This document shows positions 8,322 through 16,357 of a DNA stretch of 37,883 nucleotides, piece after piece. A model generated the notes under the pieces. It made no database searches and was not told the origin of the DNA. It saw only the letters and a program-made list of their open reading frames with translations. This DNA comes from Halogeometricum pallidum JCM 14848 (GTDB lineage Archaea > Halobacteriota > Halobacteria > Halobacteriales > Haloferacaceae): assembly GCF_000337095.1 (NCBI RefSeq), contig NZ_AOIV01000019.1, positions 1-37,883 of the forward strand, read 5' to 3'. The translations under genes and the position numbers were made by a program. Within the stretch, counting starts at the first letter, position 1. Every line of letters starts with the position of its first letter.

Positions 8322-9260
8322 TCAGACCCCGACGCGCCGCCGGATGCGCCTGACGCGTTCGAGCGTCGACGGCCCGGCAAGCGCCAGCGCGAGGAAGGCG
8401 TAGGTCTTCCAGTCGAGCGGGTAGTAGAACAGCGACCGCAGGAGGAACGGGTACGCCGACCGAAAGTTGCCCGTCCGAATCGCCGCCGCGGCCACCGCGC
8501 GCGACCGCTCGGCGACGAAGCGGCGTTCCATCCCGTACTCCGCTGCCGTCGAGCGGTGTTTGTGGACGAACAGCGGGAACGACACGTCGCGCTTTCGCTC
8601 GAAGTCGTCGCTTATCTGCCCGTGGGAGGCCATCCGACGGACCGTCAACTGCTCGTCGACGTACTCGAACTCGCAGTGCGTCGACAGGCGGAGGTACCAC
8701 TCGCGGTCCTGCCAACTCGGAAAGCGGGTGTCGGTGGGGCCTGCCGCCTCCACGACCGACCGGCGGACGATGGGGTTCGAGAACCCCCCGACGACGTTCT
8801 CTCCCCGGAGGAGCGCTTTCGTCACGTCGCCGCGGCGCGAGGGGCGGACGGACCGAACCGTCTCGCCGCCGCCGTCAACCACGTCGATGCCGCCGTAGAC
8901 GACGCCCACGTCTGGGCCGCCGCGTTCGAAGGCGTCGACGAACCGCTCGACCTTCTCGGGGCGCCAGTAGTCGTCGTCGTCGAGGAAAGCCACGAACTCG
9001 CCGGTGGACTCCTCGATGCCGGTGTTGCGGGCGGCGTTGGCCCCCCGGTTCACGGGGTGGCGGACGACGGTGAGGTCCACCGCGGGGTCCTCGCTGAACT
9101 CGGTCAGCGTCGGTTCGATGGGGTCGGGCGAGCAGTCGTCGACGACCAGAATCTCGACGAGGTCGTACGTCTGCTCGACGACGCTCCGGACGGCCTCCGG
9201 CAGGTACTCCGGGCGACCGTACGCCGGAATCACGACGCTGACGAGGGGGTCCTCGCTCAT
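8322..9260 (-). CDS. Glycosyltransferase family 2
   Basis: A 312-residue GT-A glycosyltransferase. VSVVIPAYGRPEYLPEAV opens the nucleotide-binding domain, ILVVDDCSPD and NRGANAARNTGIEES follow, and FLDDDDYW (about residues 92-99) holds the metal-binding DXD-type motif. GGFSNPIVRRSV and SWQDREWYLRLS are typical acceptor-side motifs of GT2. The C-terminus has a short hydrophobic patch (TYAFLALALAG) and a basic tail, suggesting loose membrane association. The ATG at 9260 was chosen because upstream codons are low-complexity Arg/Gly. Sugar donor and acceptor unknown; the locus suggests a lipid-linked surface glycan. Confidence 0.87.
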   Translation of the reverse strand: MSEDPLVSVVIPAYGRPEYLPEAVRSVVEQTYDLVEILVVDDCSPDPIEPTLTEFSEDPAVDLTVVRHPVNRGANAARNTGIEESTGEFVAFLDDDDYWRPEKVERFVDAFERGGPDVGVVYGGIDVVDGGGETVRSVRPSRRGDVTKALLRGENVVGGFSNPIVRRSVVEAAGPTDTRFPSWQDREWYLRLSTHCEFEYVDEQLTVRRMASHGQISDDFERKRDVSFPLFVHKHRSTAAEYGMERRFVAERSRAVAAAAIRTGNFRSAYPFLLRSLFYYPLDWKTYAFLALALAGPSTLERVRRIRRRVGV

Positions 9261-9462
9261 CGATGGCTCTCCGCCGCGGCGCCGTCGTCGTCGGCCGTCT
9301 CCTCGGGCGGACGCCGACGCGTCGCTCCGTCTGCCGTCGTCTGACTCATCGTGACGGTCGAGGCGTCCCACTCTCTTTGTTACCGAACTACTACGCGTCG
9401 GTAGCCGCCGCCAAACCGTCGATTGTCGGCTGTCGACCGTCGGGTACGGTCACAGTCACGGG

Positions 9463-10347
9463 TTACATCACGAGGTCGACGACGCGCCGCACGCCGCTCA
9501 GCGCGAGGAACTTGATCTTGTCCCGCGTGCAGAGTTCGGGGGAGGTGACCGGCGGGTCGTAGGAGGCGGCGAACTCGAATATCTCCGGGCGGTGCTTGAA
9601 GAGGTACTCCAGGTTCGGATTTCGGCCGGTCCGCTTGCGGATGTACTCGACGAACGAGTTCGCGTAGTCGTGGTAGATGACGGCGTCAGGGTAGTAGATT
9701 ATCTGGTCGCGCCGGATTCCGTCCTGCACCAGCCGGTGGGTCAGTTCGATGCCCTCGTGGCCCGCCCGGTCGGCGAGGTTCTCGTCGTAGCCGCCGGCGT
9801 CGAGGTACGTCTCCCGGTCGAACGACGTGTTCCCCTCGACGTTGATGAAGTAGGGGAACGACTCGTCGCCGAGGTCGTAGTGGCTCTGAATCCGCGTGTA
9901 CACCGTGTCGCGTTTCGGGAGGACGCGGCCGCGCGCCGCGACGATATCGTGTTCCGCGTGGGCGCGCCGATGGGCCGCCACGAAGTCCCGTTCGGGGACG
10001 CCGTCGTCGTCGAGAAACAGAAGGAGGTCTCCCCGGGCGAGTTTCGCACCGAGGTTTCGGCCGACCGTCACGCCGTAGTTGCGGTCGAGTTCGACGAACA
10101 GGTGGACGTGCTCGGACTCCGTGACGGACGATTCGACGTTCGCGTCGGTGTCGTTGGCGACGACGACGATTTCGTAGTCCGACGCCGTTTGGTCGTCGAG
10201 CGCCTCCAACACCGGCTCGAACACCTCGACGGGCGTCCGGTACGTGACGACGATGACGGAGGCGTCGGCGGAGACGTTCTCGTTGACGACCACGCACCGG
10301 GAAACACGGTCGCGCATCTCGGGCCCGAGCCGCGCTGACACGTCCAT
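9463..10347 (-). CDS. Glycosyltransferase family 2
   Basis: A 294-residue GT2 protein. The catalytic domain begins about residue 28 with ASVIVVTYRTPVEVFEPVL, continues with YEIVVVANDTDAN and RNYGVTVGRNLGAKLARGD, and has the metal site LLFLDDDGVPERDF. SFDRETYLDAGGYDENLADRAGHEGIELTHRL is the acceptor-loop pattern (aspartate/histidine-rich) of rhamnosyl- and related transferases. An alternative ATG lies 10 codons in (10317). It is separated from the next leftward glycosyltransferase by about 200 bases, so co-transcription is possible but not proven. Confidence 0.86.
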   Translation of the reverse strand: MDVSARLGPEMRDRVSRCVVVNENVSADASVIVVTYRTPVEVFEPVLEALDDQTASDYEIVVVANDTDANVESSVTESEHVHLFVELDRNYGVTVGRNLGAKLARGDLLLFLDDDGVPERDFVAAHRRAHAEHDIVAARGRVLPKRDTVYTRIQSHYDLGDESFPYFINVEGNTSFDRETYLDAGGYDENLADRAGHEGIELTHRLVQDGIRRDQIIYYPDAVIYHDYANSFVEYIRKRTGRNPNLEYLFKHRPEIFEFAASYDPPVTSPELCTRDKIKFLALSGVRRVVDLVM

Positions 10348-10844
10348 TACGACGCGTCACCCGCCTCGGGGGGAACGCACCGGCCGAGGCGCGCGCGCCC
10401 CGTCCGATGGTTCCGCGCGTGCGCGCGAACGTAATAGCCTGTGCCGCCCCTCACGACGGCGTTCGGGAGGTAGAACATCTGCTTCACCGTGGCTATTCGT
10501 CGGTGCGGTGGACCGTTCTGTACTGCGGCCTCGTCGGGGGCAGGTCGTCGCCGAGACGGGAGGGAGACTGTGCAGGTGCGCCTGAGACGAGTGTCGCACT
10601 GCCTTCGTCGCTCGCAGGTCGGCTCTCGACGGTCGGTCGCCTCGACCCGACCCGATGTGTCGCAGGCATGCTATCGTACACGTACCGATTCCCCCCCTCA
10701 TTAGTAAGTTGTACCTATCTCGACCGACCGGGGGATACGCTTTTGCGTCCGGGTCGGCTTGATACTTACTCGGCGAGTAGTGCGTTCCTGCGGCCCGACG
10801 CCGCACTGCACGACTCGACGGCAAGCAGACTCCTATCATAGACG
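10348..10844. promoter_or_regulatory. Divergent intergenic region between GT2 and epimerase genes
   Basis: About 500 bases without a convincing gene; open frames here are rich in Arg/Ser and look like chance. The right part is AT-richer and contains TTAGTAAG at 10701-10708. It also has a 13-base palindrome, TACTCGGCGAGTA (10767-10779), about 65 bases before the epimerase ATG. The latter could be an operator or part of the rightward promoter (TTGATACTTA just before it). Confidence 0.35.
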
Positions 10845-11768
10845 ATGAACACAGTAGATATCGAAGATCAGACGGTCGTCGTCACCGGCGGCGCGGGATT
10901 CATCGGCAGTCACATCGCCGACGCGCTCGTCTCGGACAACGACGTCCGCGTGTTGGACGATTGTTCGACCGGGTACCGAGAGAACATCCCCGACGGTGCG
11001 GAACTCGTCTCCGGGGACGTCCGCGACGAGGACGTCGTCTCCGCCGCCGTCGAGGACGCCGACCTGGTGTTCCACGAGGCCGCGGAGGTCAGCGTCCAGC
11101 GGAGCGTCGAACAGCCGAAGCGGAGCAACGAGGTCAACGTCGGCGGGACGTTGAACGTCCTCGAAGCCGCCAGAGACGCGGACGCGCGGGTCGTCCTCGC
11201 GTCCAGTTGCGCCATCTACGGCGTCCCGGACTCGGTGCCGCTGTCGGAGACCGAACGGCTCGGTCCGCGGTCGCCGTACGGCGTCGACAAGGCGGCCATC
11301 GACTCCTACGCCGAGGTCTACCACGAGCAGTACGGGTTAGAGACGGTCGCTCTCCGTTACTTCAACGCCTACGGCCCGCGGCAGACGGCCGGCGAGTACA
11401 GCGGCGTCATCAGCATCTTCCTCGACCAGGCGCGCCGCGGCGACCCGATAACGGTCGAGGGCGAAGGAGAGCAGACGCGCGATTTCATCCACGTCAGCGA
11501 CGTGGTGCGCGCGAACCTCGCGGCGGCCACCACCGACGCCGTCGGCGAGTCGTACAACGTCGGCACCGGTGAGGAGACGAGCATCCTCACCCTCGCGGAG
11601 ACGGTCAAGCGTGCGGCCGACAGCGACAGCGACATCGTCCACGTCGAGGGCCGTGAGGGCGACATCCCGCGGAGCGTCGCCGACCTCTCGAAATCCCGCG
11701 AGTCGCTGGGCTACGAACCCACCGTCTCGCTCGAAGACGGTCTCCGAACGCTCGTCGACGACGAGTAA
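10845..11768 (+). CDS. NAD-dependent nucleotide-sugar epimerase/dehydratase (GalE-like)
   Basis: A 307-residue extended short-chain dehydrogenase. VVVTGGAGFIGSHIADAL (residues 11-28) is the NAD-binding glycine motif, ASSCAIYG supplies the catalytic serine, and Y135/K139 in SPYGVDKAAIDSYAEVY is the YxxxK pair. YFNAYGPRQ and DFIHVSDVVRANLAA are standard for UDP-glucose/UDP-GlcNAc 4-epimerases and UDP-glucuronate epimerases. It most likely interconverts C4 epimers of a UDP-sugar feeding the glycosyltransferases here; substrate choice cannot be settled by motif reading. Transcribed alone, with a hairpin plus CTTTT downstream. Confidence 0.87.
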   Translation: MNTVDIEDQTVVVTGGAGFIGSHIADALVSDNDVRVLDDCSTGYRENIPDGAELVSGDVRDEDVVSAAVEDADLVFHEAAEVSVQRSVEQPKRSNEVNVGGTLNVLEAARDADARVVLASSCAIYGVPDSVPLSETERLGPRSPYGVDKAAIDSYAEVYHEQYGLETVALRYFNAYGPRQTAGEYSGVISIFLDQARRGDPITVEGEGEQTRDFIHVSDVVRANLAAATTDAVGESYNVGTGEETSILTLAETVKRAADSDSDIVHVEGREGDIPRSVADLSKSRESLGYEPTVSLEDGLRTLVDDE

Positions 11769-11771
11769 GCC

Positions 11772-11799
11772 CCGCCCTCGCTTCGGCGGACGACCTTTT
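11772..11799 (+). terminator. Terminator candidate after the epimerase gene
   Basis: CCGCC (11772-11776) pairs with GGCGG (11785-11789), followed within ten bases by CCTTTTG. A short stem then a T-tract fits archaeal termination. Confidence 0.4.
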
Positions 11800-12125
11800 G
11801 TACTCGGCCCGACTGCCGCGTGGCGTACCGGACGGCGCGCCCGGCGTCCGCCGCGGTCCTCGACACGCGATAACCGAACGATTCCGCTTCGTTCAGTCGC
11901 TTTGCCCGACGACCGGCGCCTCGCGCGCGACGGCTCCGCTCCAGAGCGGCCTCGACGCCGTCATCCCTCGCTACTCCGACCGGGGTCCCTTCCTCACGGC
12001 GTTTCTCGGGAGCTTCCAACCGCGTTCGGCGTCGGGACTCGACTCCACAGTGTCACGCGTCTGAACACGTTCTCGCCGTATACGAGGGCTATAACAATAC
12101 CGCGCTTGTCCGAACGCGTGAGCAC
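11800..12125 (+). promoter_or_regulatory. Intergenic region with promoter for the GT4 gene
   Basis: No gene recognised. Close to the right end, CTATAACAA at 12089-12097 is a good TATA box about 33 bases before the ATG at 12126, predicting a transcript start around 12118 and a very short leader. The remaining sequence shows nothing clear. Confidence 0.5.
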
Positions 12126-13043
12126 ATGCGGGTTCTCAATCTCGTGGTGAACGAGTCTGCACCTTTCTTCCAACAGCAAGAGGCCATCCTCGAACGACGC
12201 GGCATCGAGTGTGAGACTATCGAGGTGCCGGGTCGTCACGACACCGAACACACCCGTACCGCCGCCGACTACCTCCGGTTTCACTACCCGGTCCTCAAGA
12301 AGTCGCGAGAGTTCGACATCGTGCACGCGAACTACGGCCTCACCGCCCCCGCGGCGCTGCTACAGCCGACGCGACCCGTCGTGCTGTCGCTGTGGGGCAG
12401 CGATCTCTTGGGGTGGACGGGTCCGATAAGCAAGGCCTGCGCTCGCCTCTCCGACGCCGTCATCGTGATGAGCGACGAGATGGCGGAGGCGTACGGCGGC
12501 GACTGCGAGGTCATCCCCCACGGCATCGACATGCAGTTGTTCGACCCCCGGTCGATGCGCGAGGCGCGCGAGGAGGTGGGTTGGAGCCACGACGCCAGAC
12601 ACGTGCTCTTCCCGTACTCGCCCGACCGGGAACTGAAAGACCACCCCCGGGCGGAGCGGGTGGTCGAACGCGTGAACGACACGCTCGACGAGCCGGTCGA
12701 ACTCCACGCGGTCCACGGCGTCTCGCACGACGCGATTCCGACGTACATGAACGCCGCCGACGCGCTCTTGATGACCTCGAAGCGGGAGGGGTCGCCGAAC
12801 ACGGTCAAGGAGGCGCTCGCGTGCAACCTCCCGGTCGTCTCCACCGCCGTGGGCGACGTGCGGAACCTCCTCTCGGACGTCGACCCGTCGTTCGCCTGCG
12901 AGACGGACGAGGAACTCGTCGACGCCCTCGTCGAGACGCTCCGGCGCGGCGAACGGTCGAACGGGCGCGAGACGGTCGAACATCTGCGCTTGGAGACGAT
13001 GGGCGAACGCATCGAAGACGTCTACAGGAGCGTACTGGAGTAA
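12126..13043 (+). CDS. Glycosyltransferase family 4
   Basis: A 305-residue GT-B enzyme, shorter than the typical 370-400. The N-terminal domain (MRVLNLVVNESAPFFQQQ ... FDIVHANYGLTAPAAL) lacks part of the usual glycine-rich acceptor loop. The C-terminal donor domain is well conserved: VIPHGIDMQLFDP, LLMTSKREGSPNTVKEALACNLPVV with the E-x7-E-like element, and VVSTAVGDVRNLL. It should use a nucleotide-sugar donor with retention of configuration on a lipid or glycan acceptor. It has its own promoter and ends 55 bases from a convergent membrane-protein gene. Confidence 0.86.
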   Translation: MRVLNLVVNESAPFFQQQEAILERRGIECETIEVPGRHDTEHTRTAADYLRFHYPVLKKSREFDIVHANYGLTAPAALLQPTRPVVLSLWGSDLLGWTGPISKACARLSDAVIVMSDEMAEAYGGDCEVIPHGIDMQLFDPRSMREAREEVGWSHDARHVLFPYSPDRELKDHPRAERVVERVNDTLDEPVELHAVHGVSHDAIPTYMNAADALLMTSKREGSPNTVKEALACNLPVVSTAVGDVRNLLSDVDPSFACETDEELVDALVETLRRGERSNGRETVEHLRLETMGERIEDVYRSVLE

Positions 13044-13098
13044 GCGGGTCGAGAATAGACGACGCCGGGACGAAACGGAACGGTTCTCTTCTCGCCGC

Positions 13099-14961
13099 TC
13101 AGCCGCTCACTTGGTACATCTTGTAGTCGCCCGTCGTCTGAACGAGGCTCACCTCGGCGGTGGAGTTCAGACTCCGGAACCCGGACTCGTTGTACATGAG
13201 CCCGCGGTACAGTTCGAGTTCGCGGCGTTCGTCGGAGCGTTTCACCACGACGTAGACGTCGCTTTCGCCGTTGTAGTGCGTCGTCAGGTTGCGGTTGAAC
13301 ACCTCAGGCGGGACGCTCCCGCCCGTCGCGAGCCCCGTTATCGACTTCTTGCCCTCGCGGCCGTAGACGGCGTCGGAGTACCGTCCCGGGCCGAGGCGGA
13401 CGCCGAGGAGTCTCGCGTCCGCGCCGACGTTCTCGAAGCTCGCCTCGTAGCCGGCCATCTCCGTCTCGGGCACCTGCGAGGAGGGGAGATAGATGAGCGG
13501 CGACATGAAGAAGGTCATCGTGCTGAGGACGATGAGAAGCGCGAACACCACCGCCAGCGCGCTGTCGGCGCTGATATCGGGGAGTCGTCCCGTCGCCAAC
13601 TCGCGTCCGCGGACGAGCGCAACGCAGCCGAGGATGTTCAACAGGAGAACGACGGCGCCGACGTACCGTCCCCACACCGCCGTCGACGACGCGAGGTAGA
13701 ACACCCCGAATATCGCCGTGAGCGCCGCAGTGGCGACGCCGAAGGCGACGACGATGGCGGATCGACGCGAGGCGTCGCCGCGGGTCTCCGCGACGAGCGC
13801 TCGGACGACCAACCCGGCCGCGAGCAGGCCGAACACGACCGTCGGGAGGAACAGTTTCACGACGACTTCGATGGTGCTCCCGCCGAGCGCGCTCAGCGAC
13901 GTCGCCTGCGTCGCCACGTCGTTCGCGCCGGTCCCCGTCTGGAGGATGCTCTTGAAGAAGCTCTGCACGACGCCGATAGAGGACTGCTGGGCGCGTTCGA
14001 GCCGACTCGTCCACAGGAGGAACACGGTCATGAGGAAGGCGCCGTGTCCGAGCACCGACCGCTGGGCCGCTATCGGGTGGTCGCTCCACCGACGCACGAT
14101 AACCGCCCGCGTCGCGCCGATGAGGAGGAAGACGATGGCGACGTTCAGCGCCTGCTGAGGGTGGAGGAGCACGAGCGCTACCGACGCGAACGCGAGGGCG
14201 CCGTCCGTCGCGGTGATGGGGAGCAGCCCCTCCTCTCCGGGCGCATCGAGGATGTGCCGGAGTGCGAGGTAGAGCAGGACCGGGGTGAAATACAGCGCCT
14301 GCGTGAACGGGTGCGCCATCATGAACACGCCGAGGTCGTTGCTCGGGAGGAGCAACAGCGCCGAGAAGGCGGCGATGACCGAGACGCCGCGTCCGTCGAC
14401 CAACACCCCGACGCAGAGGGGAACCGTGACGAAGTAGACGAGCACGAACAGCAGGACGACGAGCAGCATCGTCCGGTTCAGCGTCATACCCGTCAGCGTC
14501 TCGATGAGGAGCGTCATCGTGTGGACTCCCGGGTAGAGGAACTGCGTCGGCTGCATCGTGCCGGACGCGATGTCCTTCGCCCAGCCGAGGTGCGTGAGCG
14601 AGTCGCCCATCCCGTAGAAGAAGTAGCCGCGGATCAGCGGCAGGGCGGCGACCGAGAGTATCGAGAATCCGCCGACGACCATCGTCGCCCAGCGGAGCGG
14701 ACCGCCGGGGCGGAGGACGAGGCCCACGAGCAGTGCGCAGGCCACCGCGACGCCGATGCCGACCCAGTAGAGCGCCGGGGTCGACCCGTAGATGGAGAGT
14801 TCGTACCCCGTGGCGGGGGAGAAGTACGCCCGCACCAGTCCGCCGAAGAACGCCAGTCCGCCCACGACGAGCAAGAGTTTGGAGAGCCGCGCAGACGTTC
14901 TGCTCTCGCTCTCGCTTCCGCGCACGCTTCGTCGCCTGCGCCGCGTGTTCGCTCGCTGCAC
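13099..14961 (-). CDS. Large multi-spanning membrane protein, possible GT-C glycosyltransferase or polymerase
   Basis: A 620-residue protein with about 12 predicted helices. A basic N-terminus is followed by a helix near 30-48, then helices in pairs through about residue 480, and a soluble C-terminal domain of about 140 residues (TEMAGYEASFENVGADARLLG ... TGDYKMYQVSG). The first large outer loop contains YGMGDSLTHLGWAKDIASG, an acidic-plus-histidine motif placed like the catalytic loop of GT-C transferases. MMAHPFTQALYFTPVLLYLALR and HPQQALN follow. No oligosaccharyltransferase WWDYG motif is present. It follows the DUF354 gene by 51 bases, so both are probably one leftward transcription unit. 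GT-C or polymerase function is inference; related haloarchaeal proteins are usually annotated as hypothetical. Confidence 0.75.
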   Translation of the reverse strand: MQRANTRRRRRSVRGSESESRTSARLSKLLLVVGGLAFFGGLVRAYFSPATGYELSIYGSTPALYWVGIGVAVACALLVGLVLRPGGPLRWATMVVGGFSILSVAALPLIRGYFFYGMGDSLTHLGWAKDIASGTMQPTQFLYPGVHTMTLLIETLTGMTLNRTMLLVVLLFVLVYFVTVPLCVGVLVDGRGVSVIAAFSALLLLPSNDLGVFMMAHPFTQALYFTPVLLYLALRHILDAPGEEGLLPITATDGALAFASVALVLLHPQQALNVAIVFLLIGATRAVIVRRWSDHPIAAQRSVLGHGAFLMTVFLLWTSRLERAQQSSIGVVQSFFKSILQTGTGANDVATQATSLSALGGSTIEVVVKLFLPTVVFGLLAAGLVVRALVAETRGDASRRSAIVVAFGVATAALTAIFGVFYLASSTAVWGRYVGAVVLLLNILGCVALVRGRELATGRLPDISADSALAVVFALLIVLSTMTFFMSPLIYLPSSQVPETEMAGYEASFENVGADARLLGVRLGPGRYSDAVYGREGKKSITGLATGGSVPPEVFNRNLTTHYNGESDVYVVVKRSDERRELELYRGLMYNESGFRSLNSTAEVSLVQTTGDYKMYQVSG

Positions 14962-15012
14962 GCTACGCCATCCTCGCTGGAGTCGCCGTCTGTTTCGTAG
15001 TTCTCATTGGTC

Positions 15013-16125
15013 TCACGCTAGGTTCCGTTTGGTCGGTTGACGAACCGGATCGGAGTCGCGGACGCGTCGGATGTCCTCGGGCGTCGCGTCCGGTTTTCCG
15101 GCCGCCTCCACGGCGTCCGTGACGAATCGCGCGACGTCTATCGTATCGTCCAGCAGTCGTCGCCGCCGTTGCTCGATTTCGCGCTCTCCCTCCGGCCGTT
15201 CGAGCCAGGAGCGGGCCTTCTCGACCGCCTCCTCTCCGTCCGGCGTCGAATACATCAGCCCGTAGCGCTCCTGGAACTCGACGAAGTTGCTCATATCGCC
15301 CTCGCCGGCGAACGAGTTCGTCCGGATGACGGGCGTCCCGAGGATGGCGGACTCGGTGGCCATCGTGTGGGTGTCGGTGACGAACATGTCTGCGGCGTCG
15401 AGCAGCGAGTGCGAGAGGTGGACCGGCGTCTGCAGTGCGTACTGCGACAACGAGTCGGGGAGCTTCTTCGCGACGCTCATGATGTACACCTCCCCGTGCT
15501 CGGACAGCAGGTCGACGAGGCGTTCTTTCACCGCGAGCGACATCCCTTTTTGGCCGATGTCGTGGTGGGCCTTCATCGTCCCGAATCGGAGCAGGAAGTA
15601 CGGTTCGTCGGGTTCGACCCCGTGTTCGCGCAGGGCCTCGTGGTCCGGTTCGAAGTACTCCGGACGGAGATAGGCGAGTTCGTGGAATCCGTCGTACCGG
15701 ACGTGTTTCTTCCCGAAGTCGTCGCGGAACTTCCGCGGCGTGCAGACGAAGTCGGCGAACGGCATGGTGATGCGGTTCGACCCGACAGGGCTGTCGGTCC
15801 AGACGATGCTGCGGGCGTCGACGACCGCCGAGACGTGCGCCGCCGCGATACCGCCGATGGCCGTTATCACGTCCGGGTTCCACTTCCGGGCGACGTTGAG
15901 GATGCGCGCCTCGTACTGGAGTTGCACCTTGACCATGTCGAACGTCGTGTCGACGTGTCCGGCGAGCACCTCGTGGTCGATACCGTACTCCTCGAGGAGT
16001 TCGATGGCCACGTCGTACTCGCGCGCGACGACGCGAACGTCGTGACCGCGGGCTTCGAGTTCCCAGATCGAGTGCTTGAAGAAGTGAACGTGTGCGGGGT
16101 GTTGTATCGTGACGAGTACCTTCAT
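15013..16125 (-). CDS. DUF354 family glycosyltransferase-like protein
   Basis: A 370-residue protein of the GT-B-fold DUF354 family. The start MKVLVTIQHPAHVHFFKHSI is characteristic of that family (the histidines at 9 and 12 are conserved there), followed by ELEARGHDVRVVAREYDVA. Later motifs include WTDSPVGSNRITMPFADFVCTP, FLLRFGTMKAHHDIGQKGM and FVTDTHTMATESAILGTPVIRTNSF, the last being a donor-site-like GT-B pattern. DUF354 is distantly related to UDP-GlcNAc 2-epimerases, but the GTRPE motif of WbpI/WecB is absent, so a glycosyltransferase role fits better. ATG at 16125 chosen because similarity begins there; the frame is open up to 16230. Confidence 0.8.
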   Translation of the reverse strand: MKVLVTIQHPAHVHFFKHSIWELEARGHDVRVVAREYDVAIELLEEYGIDHEVLAGHVDTTFDMVKVQLQYEARILNVARKWNPDVITAIGGIAAAHVSAVVDARSIVWTDSPVGSNRITMPFADFVCTPRKFRDDFGKKHVRYDGFHELAYLRPEYFEPDHEALREHGVEPDEPYFLLRFGTMKAHHDIGQKGMSLAVKERLVDLLSEHGEVYIMSVAKKLPDSLSQYALQTPVHLSHSLLDAADMFVTDTHTMATESAILGTPVIRTNSFAGEGDMSNFVEFQERYGLMYSTPDGEEAVEKARSWLERPEGEREIEQRRRRLLDDTIDVARFVTDAVEAAGKPDATPEDIRRVRDSDPVRQPTKRNLA

Positions 16126-16357
16126 CGCTAGTGGGACGGGGGGAGACGGCGCTCGTCTGAAACAGACGCACCTGTCGACGAACACTCTTGTCGGATTGTC
16201 AACAACGGGGCCGTCATTTGACGAGTACACTCGTCATATCCACTTAGTTAGTAAGCGTCAAAGCCAATCTCATGACACGTAGAAACAGCCTACTCGGGAC
16301 CTGAAGCGGTGTGTTAGCGAACGACAATCTCCACGACGTGTCGTCTACGCTACTATC
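16126..16357 (-). promoter_or_regulatory. Intergenic region with an 8-base inverted repeat
   Basis: TGACGAGT (16219-16226) and ACTCGTCA (16229-16236) form a perfect inverted repeat with a 2-base centre, about 95 bases before the DUF354 start. Just upstream on the minus strand lies CTTACTAACTAAG (16244-16256), which could serve as the TATA region, so the repeat would sit close to the transcript start as an operator. No gene lies in this stretch. Confidence 0.4.

Noticed and set aside
9257-9349. A 30-codon minus-strand frame (start MSQTTADGATRRR) whose stop overlaps the GT2 start as ATGA.
   Set aside because: The coupling is suggestive, but the product is low-complexity and unlike any known family, so it may be chance in GC-rich DNA; not called as a gene.
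10407-10841. A 144-codon plus-strand frame in the gap before the epimerase gene.
   Set aside because: Its composition is not typical of an acidic haloarchaeal protein and it covers the promoter elements.
15013-16125. Reading the DUF354 protein as a WbpI-type UDP-sugar 2-epimerase.
   Set aside because: It belongs to the same superfamily but has the MKVLVTIQHPAHVHFF start of DUF354 and lacks the GTRPE-type motif of the epimerases.
10701-16255. The word CTTACT (AGTAAG on the other strand) near three glycan-gene promoters (10703-10708, 10765-10770, 16250-16255).
   Set aside because: Six bases is too short, and the distances to the start codons vary from 75 to over 350 bases.
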